From the NCBI RefSeq assembly GCF_000373785.1, contig NZ_KB892378.1:248001-312000 (forward strand): 64,000 nucleotides of DNA, written 5' to 3'. The DNA comes from Erysipelothrix tonsillarum DSM 14972 (GTDB taxonomy: Bacteria; Bacillota_I; Bacilli_A; Erysipelotrichales; Erysipelotrichaceae). The notes under the pieces were generated by a model, which ran no database searches, had not been told where the DNA came from, and saw only the letters and a program-made list of their open reading frames with translations. Numbering within the stretch: position 1 is the stretch's first letter; every line of letters starts with the position of its first letter. This document shows positions 33,206-42,413 of the stretch, piece after piece. The position numbers and the translations under genes are program-made.

Positions 33206-33523
33206 TTAGTTTGCGTAACCCCAGGTATAACACGTTTCGTTATAACCTGAAAAAGCAACTGCATGTACCGATGTATTTGGACTTGGATGATAAGCGTGCT
33301 TACGATTGCTTTTCGATCCGATCTCAGCTGTGGCCGAAATATATGAATAACTTGGTGAGTCAAATACAGTAGTTCTAGAGTTACATGCTTTTGAAAAGAA
33401 ATTAGCGCCCGACCATCCAACATTTTCCCATCCTACTTTCGCAAACGCGGTTGCATGGGTTCCAAGAATCATCAGTCCAAATAGCAGAATAATCGAACCT
33501 GTTTTTTTCATTATTCGCTTCAA
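33206..33523 (-). CDS. Small secreted protein, lactococcin-972-like bacteriocin candidate
   Basis: The start is TTG 33523, six bases after AAGGGGGG; ATG 33511 is an alternative. The product of about 105 residues has a signal peptide (SIILLFGLMILGTHATAFA) and a mature part of about 75 residues with two Cys (KAC and ETC), aromatic residues and HAYHPSPNTSVHAVAFSG, which recalls the SxYHHxxKTHS stretch of lactococcin 972. The similarity is weak; the call rests on the permease and ATPase genes that follow. It would be exported by Sec and act on other cells. Confidence 0.6.
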   Translation of the reverse strand: MKRIMKKTGSIILLFGLMILGTHATAFAKVGWENVGWSGANFFSKACNSRTTVFDSPSYSYISATAEIGSKSNRKHAYHPSPNTSVHAVAFSGYNETCYTWGYAN

Positions 33524-33643
33524 ATATATCCCCCCTTCCCCTTTTTATTTTATTAAGATTTACGTAAAATGCCATACAAGTTGTTTACATTGTTCATTTT
33601 ATTGATTACTTTGTTATTACGTGGAATAATTCGTGAAAAGGGA

Positions 33644-33672
33644 TTGACAAAATTTAAACTCAATTCTAGAAT
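33644..33672 (+). promoter_or_regulatory. groESL promoter
   Basis: -35 TTGACA (33644-33649) and -10 TAGAAT (33667-33672) are exactly 17 bases apart, just upstream of the CIRCE operator. Confidence 0.85.
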
Positions 33673-33679
33673 ATAGGTG

Positions 33680-33706
33680 TTGGCACTCTCATTCTTTAAG
33701 TGCCAA
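33680..33706 (+). promoter_or_regulatory. CIRCE operator (HrcA binding site)
   Basis: TTGGCACTC (33680-33688), nine bases, then AAGTGCCAA (33698-33706). This closely matches the CIRCE pattern TTAGCACTC-N9-GAGTGCTAA. HrcA would repress groESL until heat or unfolded protein relieves it. Confidence 0.92.
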
Positions 33707-33735
33707 AAGGTCAAATTAAAAGGAGGAAACGCATC

Positions 33736-34026
33736 ATGATTAAACCATTGTACGACCGCATTTTGTTAGAAGAGATTCTTGCAGATTCCGCTACTGCAAG
33801 CGGAATCTTATTGCCGGAATCCAAAGAAAAACCTTCTACGGCACGTGTAGTTGCTGTAGGAAATGGAAAAAAAGATAAGGATGGAAACGTGATTCCGATG
33901 GATGTAGCTGTCGGGGATTGTGTCATCTATAAAAAATATGCAACAACGGATGTAACCTATCAAGATAAGGATTATTTAATTATCGACATGAAAGATGTAC
34001 TTGCAATTGTGGAGGATGATAAATAA
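33736..34026 (+). CDS. groS: Co-chaperonin GroES
   Basis: The start is ATG 33736 after AAAAGGAGG. The 96-residue protein has all GroES parts: [12 protein letters not shown] at the start, the mobile loop [32 protein letters not shown], and [15 protein letters not shown] near 60-75, ending in DVLAIVEDD. It caps the GroEL ring during protein folding. Its stop codon overlaps the groEL start (TAATG). Control is by the CIRCE element upstream. Confidence 0.97.
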   Translation: MIKPLYDRILLEEILADSATASGILLPESKEKPSTARVVAVGNGKKDKDGNVIPMDVAVGDCVIYKKYATTDVTYQDKDYLIIDMKDVLAIVEDDK

Positions 34027-35639
34027 TGGCTAAAGATGTACGATACGGACAAAATTCGAGAGATTTACTTTTAAAAGGTATGGATACTCTTGCGAATGCT
34101 GTAAGTGTGACACTGGGCCCAAAAGGTCGTAATGTTGTTCTTGAACGCAGTTTTGGTTCACCGCTCATTACAAATGATGGTGTGACCATCGCAAAAGAAA
34201 TCGAACTAAAAAACCCATTTGAGAACATGGGTGCAAAATTACTTTATGAAGTATCCAATAAAACAAATGATGTATCGGGTGATGGTACAACTACTGCAAC
34301 ATTACTCGCTCAAGAAATTATTCATAAGGGCTTAGTCCACGTTGACCGCGGTGCTAATCCAGTACTCATGCGTATGGGAATTGAAAAAGCCTCGCGTGCG
34401 ATTGCCGATTATCTGTTAGAAAAGAGTAACAAAATTGAAACAAGCAGTGATATTGCAAATGTTGCATCCATTAGTGCTGGTAGTGAAGAAATTGGAACTA
34501 TTATCGCGGAAGCAATGAAGAAAGTTGGTAATGATGGTGTCATCACTGTTGATGAATCCAATACCTTTGAAACCGAATTAGAAGTGGTTGAAGGTCTCCA
34601 ATATGACAAAGGTTATATTTCACCTTACATGGTATCAGATCGTGAGACGATGGAAATTGAGATGGAAAATCCATACATCTTGGTAACCGATCATAAAATT
34701 TCAACAATCCAAGAAATTCTTCCCCTCTTAGAACAAATTGTTCAACAAAATAAACCATTCTTCATTGTCGCAGAAGATATTGACAACGATGTTGTTTCAA
34801 CACTCGTTGTGAACAAACTTCGAGGAACCTTCAATGTAGCGGCAACTAAAGCCCCAGGTTTTGGTGATAATCAAAAAATGATGCTTGAAGATATTGCAAT
34901 TGCTACAGGTGCTACATTTATCAGCAAAGACCTTGGTATGAATATCAAAGAGACTACCGTAGAACAACTTGGATCTGCTTCAAAAGTAGTCATTCGAAAA
35001 GATGAAACAACCTTAATTGGTGGTAGTGGATCAAAAGATTCAATTAATGATCGTGCTGCAGAAATCCGTTCACAAATAAGTAATGTAAGCAGTGACTTCG
35101 ATAAGAAAAAACTTGAAGAACGTCTTGCGAAATTGACAAACGGAGTAGCTGTAATCAAAGTTGGAGCAGCTACAGAATCCGAAATGAAAGAGAAAAAACT
35201 ACGTATTGAAGATGCCCTTAATGCAACCAAAGCTGCCGTTGCAGAAGGTGTGGTACTCGGTGGTGGTTATGCACTCGCTAGAGCTTACGTTGACTTAAAA
35301 GATTCTATCAGTTCAGAATCACAAGATGAAAACCGAGGTATCAAAACAGTCTTTGATTCAATTTTAAAACCATTATGGCAAATTGCAGAAAATGCAGGAT
35401 TTGATGGTGATGAGATTGTTTCAAAACAACTTGAATCAGAATTAAATATTGGATTTAATGCGAAATCCGGACTATGGGAAAACCTTCAAGAAGTGGGAAT
35501 TCTTGATCCAACCCGCGTTACACGTAATGCATTACTCAATGCTGCATCGATAGCATCACTCTTCCTCACAACAGAAGCTGCAGTTGCATCGTCAGTTGAA
35601 GAGAAACAAATCACACCTGAAATGCCTCCAATGTATTAA
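34026..35639 (+). CDS. groL: Chaperonin GroEL
   Basis: The 537-residue chaperonin has the ATP site [18 protein letters not shown] near 28-45 and [11 protein letters not shown] near 86-96, with the catalytic Asp in the C-terminal region and [12 protein letters not shown] near 410. The C-terminus ends EMPPMY and lacks the flexible GGM repeats typical of many GroELs. The gene overlaps groES by one base and shares its promoter and CIRCE element. A terminator follows. Confidence 0.97.
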   Translation: MAKDVRYGQNSRDLLLKGMDTLANAVSVTLGPKGRNVVLERSFGSPLITNDGVTIAKEIELKNPFENMGAKLLYEVSNKTNDVSGDGTTTATLLAQEIIHKGLVHVDRGANPVLMRMGIEKASRAIADYLLEKSNKIETSSDIANVASISAGSEEIGTIIAEAMKKVGNDGVITVDESNTFETELEVVEGLQYDKGYISPYMVSDRETMEIEMENPYILVTDHKISTIQEILPLLEQIVQQNKPFFIVAEDIDNDVVSTLVVNKLRGTFNVAATKAPGFGDNQKMMLEDIAIATGATFISKDLGMNIKETTVEQLGSASKVVIRKDETTLIGGSGSKDSINDRAAEIRSQISNVSSDFDKKKLEERLAKLTNGVAVIKVGAATESEMKEKKLRIEDALNATKAAVAEGVVLGGGYALARAYVDLKDSISSESQDENRGIKTVFDSILKPLWQIAENAGFDGDEIVSKQLESELNIGFNAKSGLWENLQEVGILDPTRVTRNALLNAASIASLFLTTEAAVASSVEEKQITPEMPPMY

Positions 35640-35647
35640 CAAATTAA

Positions 35648-35680
35648 ATAAAGGAAGCCAATTAAAGGCTTCCTTTATTT
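35648..35680 (+). terminator. Terminator of groESL
   Basis: AAGGAAGCC pairs with GGCTTCCTT around AATTAAA, then TTATTT. Confidence 0.8.
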
Positions 35681-35693
35681 ATCCATAAATCTT

Positions 35694-36346
35694 TGGACTG
35701 TCAATACTTTAGTGGACAATATTTATAAGAAACGATTTATTCCATATTCAATCGGTGGGAACATACCCTAGTGTTGAATGCAATCGCTTATTATTGAACC
35801 ACCAAACATATGCCGATAATTTCACTTCCAACTGATTCAATGATTCAAAAGTATTCGGATATACAAATTCTGTCTTAATTGATTTGAATGTTGCTGTTGC
35901 TACTGCATTATCATACGGTGTTCTTTTTTGACTCAGTGATCGCTGTATTTGAAAAACATCAAGAATTTCATCGATTAGTTTATTTTTGAACTCATTTCCT
36001 CTATCTGTATGGAAGTAGCGTAGGTTGGATAAATCAGTATCTATTTTTGAAAATTCCTTTTGCACTAAAGCGGCAGTCTTGTTTATACCACAACTATAGC
36101 CAATAATCTCTCTGTTATGAAGATCTAAGATTGTGCAAATGTAATTCCATTTGACTGCTACTCTAACATAAGTCAGATCACTAACGATAACTTCATAGCG
36201 TTCGTGATGATTGAGTTTTCGATTTATGATATTCGAGATGTCATCTTCATTAACATTTGTTCTATGTACTTTGTATTGTGCGAGTGTGTAGACTGAGACG
36301 AGCCCTTCTAATCGCATAATTCGACCGATTCTTCGCCTAGACAAGA
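35694..36346 (-). mobile_element. Truncated IS3-family insertion sequence
   Basis: The remnant comprises the right part of an IS3/IS150-like element: the 3' part of orfB plus about 54 bases to a probable end near 35694 (TGGACTGTCAATACTTTAG). orfA, the start of orfB and the left end are missing. The left side is cut cleanly at 36347, where a guaB-derived segment begins. Confidence 0.7.
35748..36344 (-). pseudogene. IS3-family transposase OrfB, 5'-truncated with a mutated catalytic Glu
   Basis: The frame carries 198 residues of an rve-type DDE transposase. Two catalytic Asp are seen in VSDLTYVRVAVKWNYICTI and YFHTDRGNEF. The third acidic residue normally lies in the motif NAVAEATFKxIKTE; here it reads DNAVATATFKSIKTE, with Thr instead of Glu. 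The first third of OrfB is missing. The protein should be inactive. Upstream the frame runs into guaB-derived sequence, so translation would start only from internal TTG 36344. Confidence 0.8.
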
Positions 36347-36596
36347 TAACACCAACACCATATTGGCGTGCTACAGAGTAAAATAGTTTATAGCAGTCAA
36401 TTGAGAAACCCCAACGCCCGCTACAACGCCTGTTGTACAGATTGATCCTGGACCAACACCGACTTTAATTACGTTAGCACCCGCATAGATTAGATCTGTT
36501 GCTCCCTGTGTGGTAACAATATTACCACCAACAATATCTAACTCGGGAAATTCAGCACGAATCATACGAACGGTTTCAATAACATCTTGTTATTCC
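36347..36596 (-). pseudogene. guaB: Duplicated internal fragment of guaB
   Basis: About 250 bases match guaB at roughly 39793-40041 nearly base for base. They encode the IMP dehydrogenase segment [18 protein letters not shown] through GPGSICTT to LTAIN. The copy has several substitutions (for example CTTG instead of CTTR after the catalytic Cys) and a one-base deletion at the NDVY position that breaks the frame. It joins the IS3 remnant at 36347 and the GyrI-like remnant at about 36597. Confidence 0.9.
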
Positions 36597-36786
36597 CGTT
36601 TTGTATTCTTTGCTATCCATATCACCTTCATAATAATCAAGGTCAGGTTTCTTTGACTGAGCATAACCATGCTTCTAAAAAACACTTCACAACATATTTT
36701 TTTAGACGTTATGAATACATTCTGGAAAACTTCCTGTTAATTCCACAATGACATACTCTAATTCTTCAATTTCGAATTCGAATTAA
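36597..36786 (-). pseudogene. Remnant of a GyrI-like effector-binding domain
   Basis: On the minus strand one frame reads EIEELEYVIVELTGSFPECI and, after frame changes, another reads HGYAQSKKPDLDYYEGDMDS followed by KEYKTGI. Together they resemble the C-terminal GyrI-like domain of AraC- or MerR-type regulators (VELxGxxPECIHxxW, then EYYxEGDxxSxEYxxxIWIP). At least two frameshifts or stops are present and both ends are missing. Confidence 0.65.
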
Positions 36787-37587
36787 TTATTTCTTTCTGC
36801 AGATATACAGCAAGTGGCTCGAATTACCGAGCATTTCACGTTTTTCACAGATATGCAACTGATAATCAGCAAAAGCTCGAAAGTCTTCATCCGTCATCGC
36901 AAAATCCGGTCGGCTCTCCGCAATCTCAAGGACATTATCAACCGCCACAGTTGTTACATAATCAACATCTTTTTTTGAAAAAAGCTCTTCAAACTCACAA
37001 ATATCAAATCCGGTAAAAAGCTGCTCTTTAAAATGCTTAACTTTATAATCACTATCAAAGTTATTTTGTATTCCAACTGCTGTCGATAGAGAGTCATACA
37101 AATAGTTCGTACAAATAATTGCATGAGCAGATAAGAATGCAACAAAAATCAGACCGCCCGACTTTGTGACTCGAATTGCTTCATCCAAAGCTGTGTGTTG
37201 ATCTTTTTCATCATAAAGATGATACATCGGTCCGAAGGAAAGAGTAACATCAAAAGAATCATCACCAAATCTACTCAAATCCAATGCATCACCTTGATAG
37301 GCTTCCAGGTTTGGTAGGTCTTTCCCATTAGTTCTTAACTCCTTAAGGTTCTTTTCGACCAACTCTATTGCTGATACTTGAAATCCCTCTCTTGCTAATG
37401 CAATAGAATATCTACCGGTTCCAGCACCTATTTCTAAAATTTTATCTCCTTCTTGTGCAAACTTGTGAATGTAATTCATTGTAATAAAATACTCAAGCTG
37501 TCCTTGACGGATTTTTTCTAAACGCATATGTTCATCTGTTTTTTCGTAAAAATCTTTAATAATTTCCGTTCTATCCTGATTTTTCAT
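36787..37587 (-). CDS. Class I SAM-dependent methyltransferase
   Basis: The start is ATG 37587 (MKNQDRTEIIKDF), ten bases after AGGAG. The 266-residue protein has a helical N-terminus and a Rossmann methyltransferase core: motif I KILEIGAGTGRYSIALA near 48-64, an acidic residue at the end of strand 2 (VSAIELVEKNL), and motif IV SFDVTLSFGPMYHLYD near 112-127. The substrate is unknown; it resembles small-molecule methyltransferases rather than DNA methyltransferases, as no DPPY motif is present. It borders the recombination scar. Confidence 0.82.
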   Translation of the reverse strand: MKNQDRTEIIKDFYEKTDEHMRLEKIRQGQLEYFITMNYIHKFAQEGDKILEIGAGTGRYSIALAREGFQVSAIELVEKNLKELRTNGKDLPNLEAYQGDALDLSRFGDDSFDVTLSFGPMYHLYDEKDQHTALDEAIRVTKSGGLIFVAFLSAHAIICTNYLYDSLSTAVGIQNNFDSDYKVKHFKEQLFTGFDICEFEELFSKKDVDYVTTVAVDNVLEIAESRPDFAMTDEDFRAFADYQLHICEKREMLGNSSHLLYICRKK

Positions 37588-37637
37588 CGCATCGTTTCTC
37601 CTACTTAAATTTTGATTTATCACTCTCTACTTCTACA

Positions 37638-37670
37638 AAAGCCTTCCGTAAAAATGATGGAAGGCTTTCT
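37638..37670 (-). terminator. Probable guaA terminator
   Basis: AAAGCCTTCC pairs with GGAAGGCTTT; on the minus strand TTTTGT follows. It is about 140 bases past the guaA stop; the stretch between is AT-rich and without a gene. Confidence 0.65.
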
Positions 37671-37807
37671 AAACTTTTTACCTAAATTCAACAACTTTCT
37701 TTTGAACATACTTTTCAGCTTTTTAGTATCAAAATAGTATCACTCAAAAAGTATTTTGTTTTGTAAATCGCTGAGTTAGTGTATTTTCAGAAACATTTTT
37801 ATTACTG

Positions 37808-39340
37808 TTATTCCCACTCAATTGTTGCTGGTGGTTTTGAAGTACAATCATAGACGATGCGGTTAATTCCTTGAACCTCATTTACAATACGAACTGAGAT
37901 TTTTTGGAGAATATCCCAAGGGATACGTGCAAAGTCAGCACTCATACCATCGATTGATGTTACGGCACGGATTGCAAGTGTGTAATCATAGGTACGTTGA
38001 TCGCCCATGACACCAACACTTCTTAAGTTTGTAAGTACGGTAAAGTATTGCCAGATTTCGCGGTCAAGACCGGCTTTCGCAATTTCTTCACGGAGAATGT
38101 AATCACTCTCTTGTACAATTTTAATTTTTTCTTCATCAACAGCGCCAAGAATACGGATTGCAATTCCAGGTCCTGGGAACGGTTGACGGTTTACGATATG
38201 TTCTGGTAAACCAAGAACAAGTCCAAGTTTACGTACTTCATCTTTAAATAAAGTATCAAGCGGTTCAATCAATTTGAAGTCCATATCTTCAGGTAATCCA
38301 CCTACGTTATGGTGTGATTTAATTGTTTGAGCTGTCTTTGTACCTGATTCAATAACATCAGTGTATAAAGTACCTTGTGCTAACCATTTCGCATCTCGTA
38401 GTTTTTTTGTTTCATCTTCGAATACGTAGATAAATTCGTTACCGATAATCTTACGTTTTTTCTCAGGGTCATCCACGCCTGCAAGTTTATCAAGGAAACG
38501 ACGTTGTGCATCAACTTTAATTAAGTTCATTTTAAAGTGATCTTGGAATACTTCCACAACGCTGTCTGCTTCACCTTTACGGAGCAAACCGTGGTCTACG
38601 AAGATACATGTTAGTTGATCACCAATTGCATGGTGTAAAAGTGCTGCAACGACTGCTGAGTCAACGCCACCCGATAGTGCACAGATAACGTGTTCGTCAC
38701 CCACTTTTTCACGAATGATTGCAGTTTGTTCTTCAACAAAATGCTCCATATCCCAACCTGCTTCAGCTTTACATACGCCAAACACAAAGTTTTCTAACAT
38801 TTGAATACCGTTTTCAGTATTGCGCACTTCAGTATGGAATTGAATTCCATATTGTTTCTTTTCATCATTACCCATCATCACAATATCTGTATTTTCTGAT
38901 GAAGCATATACGTCAAATCCAGCAGGAACTGCTTTCACTTGATCGCCGTGACTCATCCATACATTGTATGATGCTGGTAATCCTTTTGTAATTGGGTTGT
39001 CTTGTTTTACTTCAATTGGTGCAAGTCCGTATTCACGTTTTGAATGTGATTCAACTTTACCGCCATTTTGATATGCCATAAGTTGCATTCCGTAGCATAC
39101 ACCAAGAATTGGTAAACCAAGTTCGAAAATTTCTTGATCGATGTGATATGCATTATCTGCATATACTGAGTTTGGTCCACCTGATAAAACGATACCTGCG
39201 ATATCTTTATCAGCACGAATTGCATCCGCAGTAATTTCATTATCTAATAATTCACTGTACACGCCTAAATCACGAATACGACGAACAATTAATTGATTAT
39301 ACTGTGACCCAAAGTCTAAAACGATAATCTTATTTGCCAT
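37808..39340 (-). CDS. guaA: GMP synthase (glutamine-hydrolysing)
   Basis: The 510-residue enzyme turns XMP into GMP. The N-terminal glutamine amidotransferase has the catalytic Cys in [12 protein letters not shown] near 80 and His in GIQFHTEV near 168. The ATP-pyrophosphatase domain has the P-loop [18 protein letters not shown] near 220, and the C-terminal dimerisation domain ends PPATIEWE, the conserved family end. It overlaps the end of guaB by 11 bases, so both are co-transcribed. Confidence 0.97.
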   Translation of the reverse strand: MANKIIVLDFGSQYNQLIVRRIRDLGVYSELLDNEITADAIRADKDIAGIVLSGGPNSVYADNAYHIDQEIFELGLPILGVCYGMQLMAYQNGGKVESHSKREYGLAPIEVKQDNPITKGLPASYNVWMSHGDQVKAVPAGFDVYASSENTDIVMMGNDEKKQYGIQFHTEVRNTENGIQMLENFVFGVCKAEAGWDMEHFVEEQTAIIREKVGDEHVICALSGGVDSAVVAALLHHAIGDQLTCIFVDHGLLRKGEADSVVEVFQDHFKMNLIKVDAQRRFLDKLAGVDDPEKKRKIIGNEFIYVFEDETKKLRDAKWLAQGTLYTDVIESGTKTAQTIKSHHNVGGLPEDMDFKLIEPLDTLFKDEVRKLGLVLGLPEHIVNRQPFPGPGIAIRILGAVDEEKIKIVQESDYILREEIAKAGLDREIWQYFTVLTNLRSVGVMGDQRTYDYTLAIRAVTSIDGMSADFARIPWDILQKISVRIVNEVQGINRIVYDCTSKPPATIEWE

Positions 39341-40472
39341 GATAATTTGGTGCCTCCTTCACGTTGTCAACATCGTGAGGGTGACTTTCACGAAGTCCTG
39401 CGCCTGTGATTTTCACAAATTGCGCTTTTTGGTGCATTTCTTCAATCGTTCCGCAACCACAGTAACCCATTCCGGAACGTAATCCACCGAGCATTTGATA
39501 AATAACATCACGAATTGATCCTTTATAAGGAACCGTTGCTTCAATACCTTCTGGTACCAGCTTCTTCAATTCTGAAACGCCACCTTGGAAATATCGATCA
39601 CTTGAACCGCGTTGCATTGCGCTTAAAGATCCCATTCCGACATAGCCTTTCACTTTTTTACCAAATACTTCCATTACTTCACCAGGTGTTTCTTCAGTAC
39701 CTGCAAGTAACCCACCTAGCATAACACAACTACCACCTGCTGCAAGTGCCTTTGCAATATCTCCGGATAGTTTAATACCACCGTCTGCAATAACACCGAC
39801 ACCATATTGGCGTGCTACAGAGTAAACATCGTTTACAGCAGTCAATTGAGGAACCCCAACGCCCGCTACAACGCGTGTTGTACAGATTGATCCTGGACCA
39901 ACACCGACTTTAATTACGTTAGCACCCGCATAGATTAGATCTGTTGCTCCCTGTGCAGTAACAATGTTACCACCAACAATATCTAACTCGGGAAATTCAG
40001 CACGAATCATACGAACGGTTTCAATAACACCTTGTGAGTGTCCGTGAGCACTGTCAACAGCGACAATATCCACACCCGCTTCAACTAAAGCGCGTACACG
40101 TTCCAATGATGATTCGCCAACGCCAACGGCAGCACCTACACGTAGGTGTCCCTGTGGGTCGATGTTCGCATCTTCGAATGATGGTTCTACTTCAGTTTCT
40201 TTAACTGCTTTAATCATGTTTGCTTGTGCTTCAATTGGCATGTTTTTATGAACAAAACCCATTCCACCCAGTTTCGCAAGCATGATTGCCATGGCATCTT
40301 CAGTAACAGTATCCATTGCCGCTGAAACAATAGGGATGTTCAGTGTAATTTTATCTGTTAGACGCGTTTGTAATTTAACTTGAGCTGGTACAACTTCAGA
40401 CTTTGCAGGAACTAAAAGTAAGTCATCAAATGTATAAGCTTCTTTAATTACTTTACCATTCATCATATTCAT
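39330..40472 (-). CDS. guaB: IMP dehydrogenase lacking the CBS domains
   Basis: The enzyme oxidises IMP to XMP, the first step to GMP. At 380 residues it is about 110 shorter than usual: the tandem CBS module is absent, and the barrel runs directly from [19 protein letters not shown] to [15 protein letters not shown]. The catalytic loop GPGSICTTR, the flap region and [10 protein letters not shown] are intact. The ribosome site GGAGG is only three bases from the first ATG, so codon 3 or 4 may be the true start. Loss of CBS domains removes a site of purine-nucleotide control. Confidence 0.95.
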   Translation of the reverse strand: MNMMNGKVIKEAYTFDDLLLVPAKSEVVPAQVKLQTRLTDKITLNIPIVSAAMDTVTEDAMAIMLAKLGGMGFVHKNMPIEAQANMIKAVKETEVEPSFEDANIDPQGHLRVGAAVGVGESSLERVRALVEAGVDIVAVDSAHGHSQGVIETVRMIRAEFPELDIVGGNIVTAQGATDLIYAGANVIKVGVGPGSICTTRVVAGVGVPQLTAVNDVYSVARQYGVGVIADGGIKLSGDIAKALAAGGSCVMLGGLLAGTEETPGEVMEVFGKKVKGYVGMGSLSAMQRGSSDRYFQGGVSELKKLVPEGIEATVPYKGSIRDVIYQMLGGLRSGMGYCGCGTIEEMHQKAQFVKITGAGLRESHPHDVDNVKEAPNYHGK

Positions 40473-40542
40473 CTACCTCCATAAACTTATGGTATATTAT
40501 ACATAAAAGAACTCTAATATGAAAGGGAAATGTGTTAAAATA

Positions 40543-41349
40543 ATGATTATGGAAAATAAAAATATTAAACTCGCGATTTTTGACATTGATGATACCCTCA
40601 TCAAACGCGGAAAAGTCAAAATAGAATCCTCTGCGGTTCAAGCAATCAACGACCTGAAATCGAAAGGAATTGAAGTGATGATTGCCACTGGACGCGCCTT
40701 TTACTTTATTCATGATGATATTCATGAAACCATCAATCCCGACTACTACGTCACGATTAATGGTGCCTGTGTATACGATCATCTTAAGGAAGTTATTTTT
40801 GACGTACCCATGGTTCGCTCTGAAGTGAATGCCATGATTGAATACTGTAATGCACATGATATTGGTTTAGCCATGAAGATGCGTCACGATATGCGTGTTT
40901 ATCGAAATATGGAAATTTTTAAAACAGTTTATATGCAAGGCAGTGATAAACAAGATATCTTAGTTGATTACACGCACGCTCAAACCATCGAAGAAGGTGA
41001 TGAAGTCCCTATGGGATTATTCTTAATGGGTGATGAAGCACTGATTGAAGCATCAAAACCACTTTGTCCAGATGGTCATTATGCGAAAGCCTATGCTGAT
41101 GCATATGATATATATTCAAATCGTGCAGGTAAAATTGCTGGGATTGGAATTGTCTTAGACCGACTTGGTTTAACGTGGGATGAAGTAATCGCATTTGGGG
41201 ATGCCGCCAATGATCTCACAATGTTGGAAAAAGCAGCAATTGGGGTTGCCATGGGCAATGCACCCGATCACGTTAAAGAAGCAGCCGATTATGTCACAAC
41301 GGATATTCTTGAAGATGGTATCTTTAACGCCATTCAAACAATTTTCTAA
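40543..41349 (+). CDS. Cof-type HAD phosphatase
   Basis: The HAD hydrolase of about 268 residues has motif I as LAIFDIDDTLIKRG, motif II as EVMIATGRAF, a C2 cap, and motifs III/IV as KIAGIGIVLDRLG and FGDAANDLTMLEKA. Cof-type enzymes dephosphorylate sugar phosphates, flavin or pyridoxal phosphate. The start is uncertain: ATG 40519, 40543 and 40549 are possible and none has a strong ribosome site. It diverges from guaB across a very short intergenic region. Confidence 0.85.
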   Translation: MIMENKNIKLAIFDIDDTLIKRGKVKIESSAVQAINDLKSKGIEVMIATGRAFYFIHDDIHETINPDYYVTINGACVYDHLKEVIFDVPMVRSEVNAMIEYCNAHDIGLAMKMRHDMRVYRNMEIFKTVYMQGSDKQDILVDYTHAQTIEEGDEVPMGLFLMGDEALIEASKPLCPDGHYAKAYADAYDIYSNRAGKIAGIGIVLDRLGLTWDEVIAFGDAANDLTMLEKAAIGVAMGNAPDHVKEAADYVTTDILEDGIFNAIQTIF

Positions 41350-41372
41350 AACGCCACTACGGCGTTTTTATA
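41349..41372 (+). terminator. Rho-independent terminator
   Basis: AAAACGCC and GGCGTTTT form the stem around ACTAC, then TTTAT. Confidence 0.75.
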
Positions 41373-41388
41373 CTATCAAGGGGGATTT

Positions 41389-42117
41389 ATGAAAAAGCAC
41401 ATTTGGTTAACGGTTGGTTTACTTTTGCTATGTGGGTGTCAAAACAAACCTAAGCAGTATTCTAAAACAGAAGGTTCGATTGGTTCGGATGTCTTAGCAG
41501 TCGAACACTTGGAACAGGTTGTGGTTCCTGAACTGCTAAAAAAATATCCACGGGACGAACTCAATCCGGGAGAGGAAGAAAAAACCACTGAAGATGTCAA
41601 TACCACTGAAGACATCCTGATCAAAGAACCCGAGCCCCAACCGGATGATATCTCCAGCTATGGCATCAATTACGATTATCAAGGGGATGAACCCGATTTA
41701 TCCAGTCCCATGATTGCAGGAATGCCGTTTAAACTTAGACAATACTTCCATGCCTTTCGCCGTGGTTATCATGAAGTTCCTGAAGGATCTTATGCATATG
41801 TTATGCCACATGAACCGTATATCTATATTCTTGAAGATTGGATGGTCATGGATACAGAGAGTATGTACCATGAAATGGCACACATTTACGGGTTTGCAAC
41901 CTACGTTCATGAAATGCCCGAATGGGATGACATCTACAATGATGAATGGCAAGACGGAACCTATGGATCTACGAACCCATATGAGGCATTTGCGGAATCG
42001 GTAGCCGGTTACTTTATTACACCAGAATTATTAGACGGCAAACCACGATCACGGGTCTTTGTCGACCAAATTTTTAAAGATGCACCCAAACCGATTATCC
42101 CAGAAGGTGCACTTTAA
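41389..42117 (+). CDS. Lipoprotein with HExxH zinc-protease motif (ATLF-like)
   Basis: The 242-residue protein has a lipoprotein signal peptide (VGLLLLCGCQNK, lipid Cys at about 17), an acidic Pro/Glu linker to about residue 100, and a metalloprotease-like domain: MYHEMAHIYGF with the zinc site HEMAH near 162-166, then NPYEAFAESVAGYF near 200, which supplies a third ligand Glu in the same pattern as lethal-factor-like (ATLF) domains. A peptidase on the outer face of the membrane is the likely role. The target is unknown. It is preceded by GGGGGA and has its own terminator region. Confidence 0.7.
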   Translation: MKKHIWLTVGLLLLCGCQNKPKQYSKTEGSIGSDVLAVEHLEQVVVPELLKKYPRDELNPGEEEKTTEDVNTTEDILIKEPEPQPDDISSYGINYDYQGDEPDLSSPMIAGMPFKLRQYFHAFRRGYHEVPEGSYAYVMPHEPYIYILEDWMVMDTESMYHEMAHIYGFATYVHEMPEWDDIYNDEWQDGTYGSTNPYEAFAESVAGYFITPELLDGKPRSRVFVDQIFKDAPKPIIPEGAL

Positions 42118-42413
42118 ACCGCACGACATCCTTATTTTATTATATGAACGAACACAGTTGCCCTAAATTCAACAAGAACCCTCCTTTTAAAGCGCTCTGT
42201 TGCGTTTTAGAGAACGACTAAGGTCAATATATAGCGCGCGGCAATAATGTCGCTATCGACCTTTATGGACACGAAAAGGAAAGTGAAATGATGGTAAGAA
42301 GAATGGAAGCCGTAAAACGGAGCAACTGCGTTCACTTATAAATAGTAGTGTCACTGTTGATATCCTAAAAAATAAAAATAAAACACATCCTTGGATGTGT
42401 TTTTAAATTTCAA
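42118..42413. other. Intergenic region of unknown content with a GC-richer core
   Basis: This 296-base stretch has no long reading frame. The core (about 42200-42340) is less AT-rich than its flanks, contains GCGCGCGG, and can form short stems such as GCCGT-AAA-ACGG near 42310. A 17-codon frame starting ATGATG at 42288 follows AAAGGAAAG. It could hold a structured RNA or a mobile-element relic; I cannot identify it. Confidence 0.3.
42379..42408 (-). terminator. Terminator of the TrmB-TSUP-OCD operon
   Basis: AAACACATCC pairs with GGATGTGTTT around TT; a T-run lies on each strand, so it may act both ways. Confidence 0.85.

Noticed and set aside
33187-33423. Overlapping 78-codon minus-strand frame in the bacteriocin precursor region
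   Set aside because: It is a shadow of the secreted-protein gene in another frame, without signal peptide or ribosome site.
36787-37587. DNA methyltransferase partner for the Mrr nuclease
   Set aside because: It has a small-molecule class I methyltransferase pattern without the DPPY/NPPY motif and lies more than 33 kb away.
40473-40518. Purine riboswitch upstream of guaB
   Set aside because: The gap to the divergent gene is only 46-70 bases, too short for the aptamer plus promoter, and no conserved core is visible.
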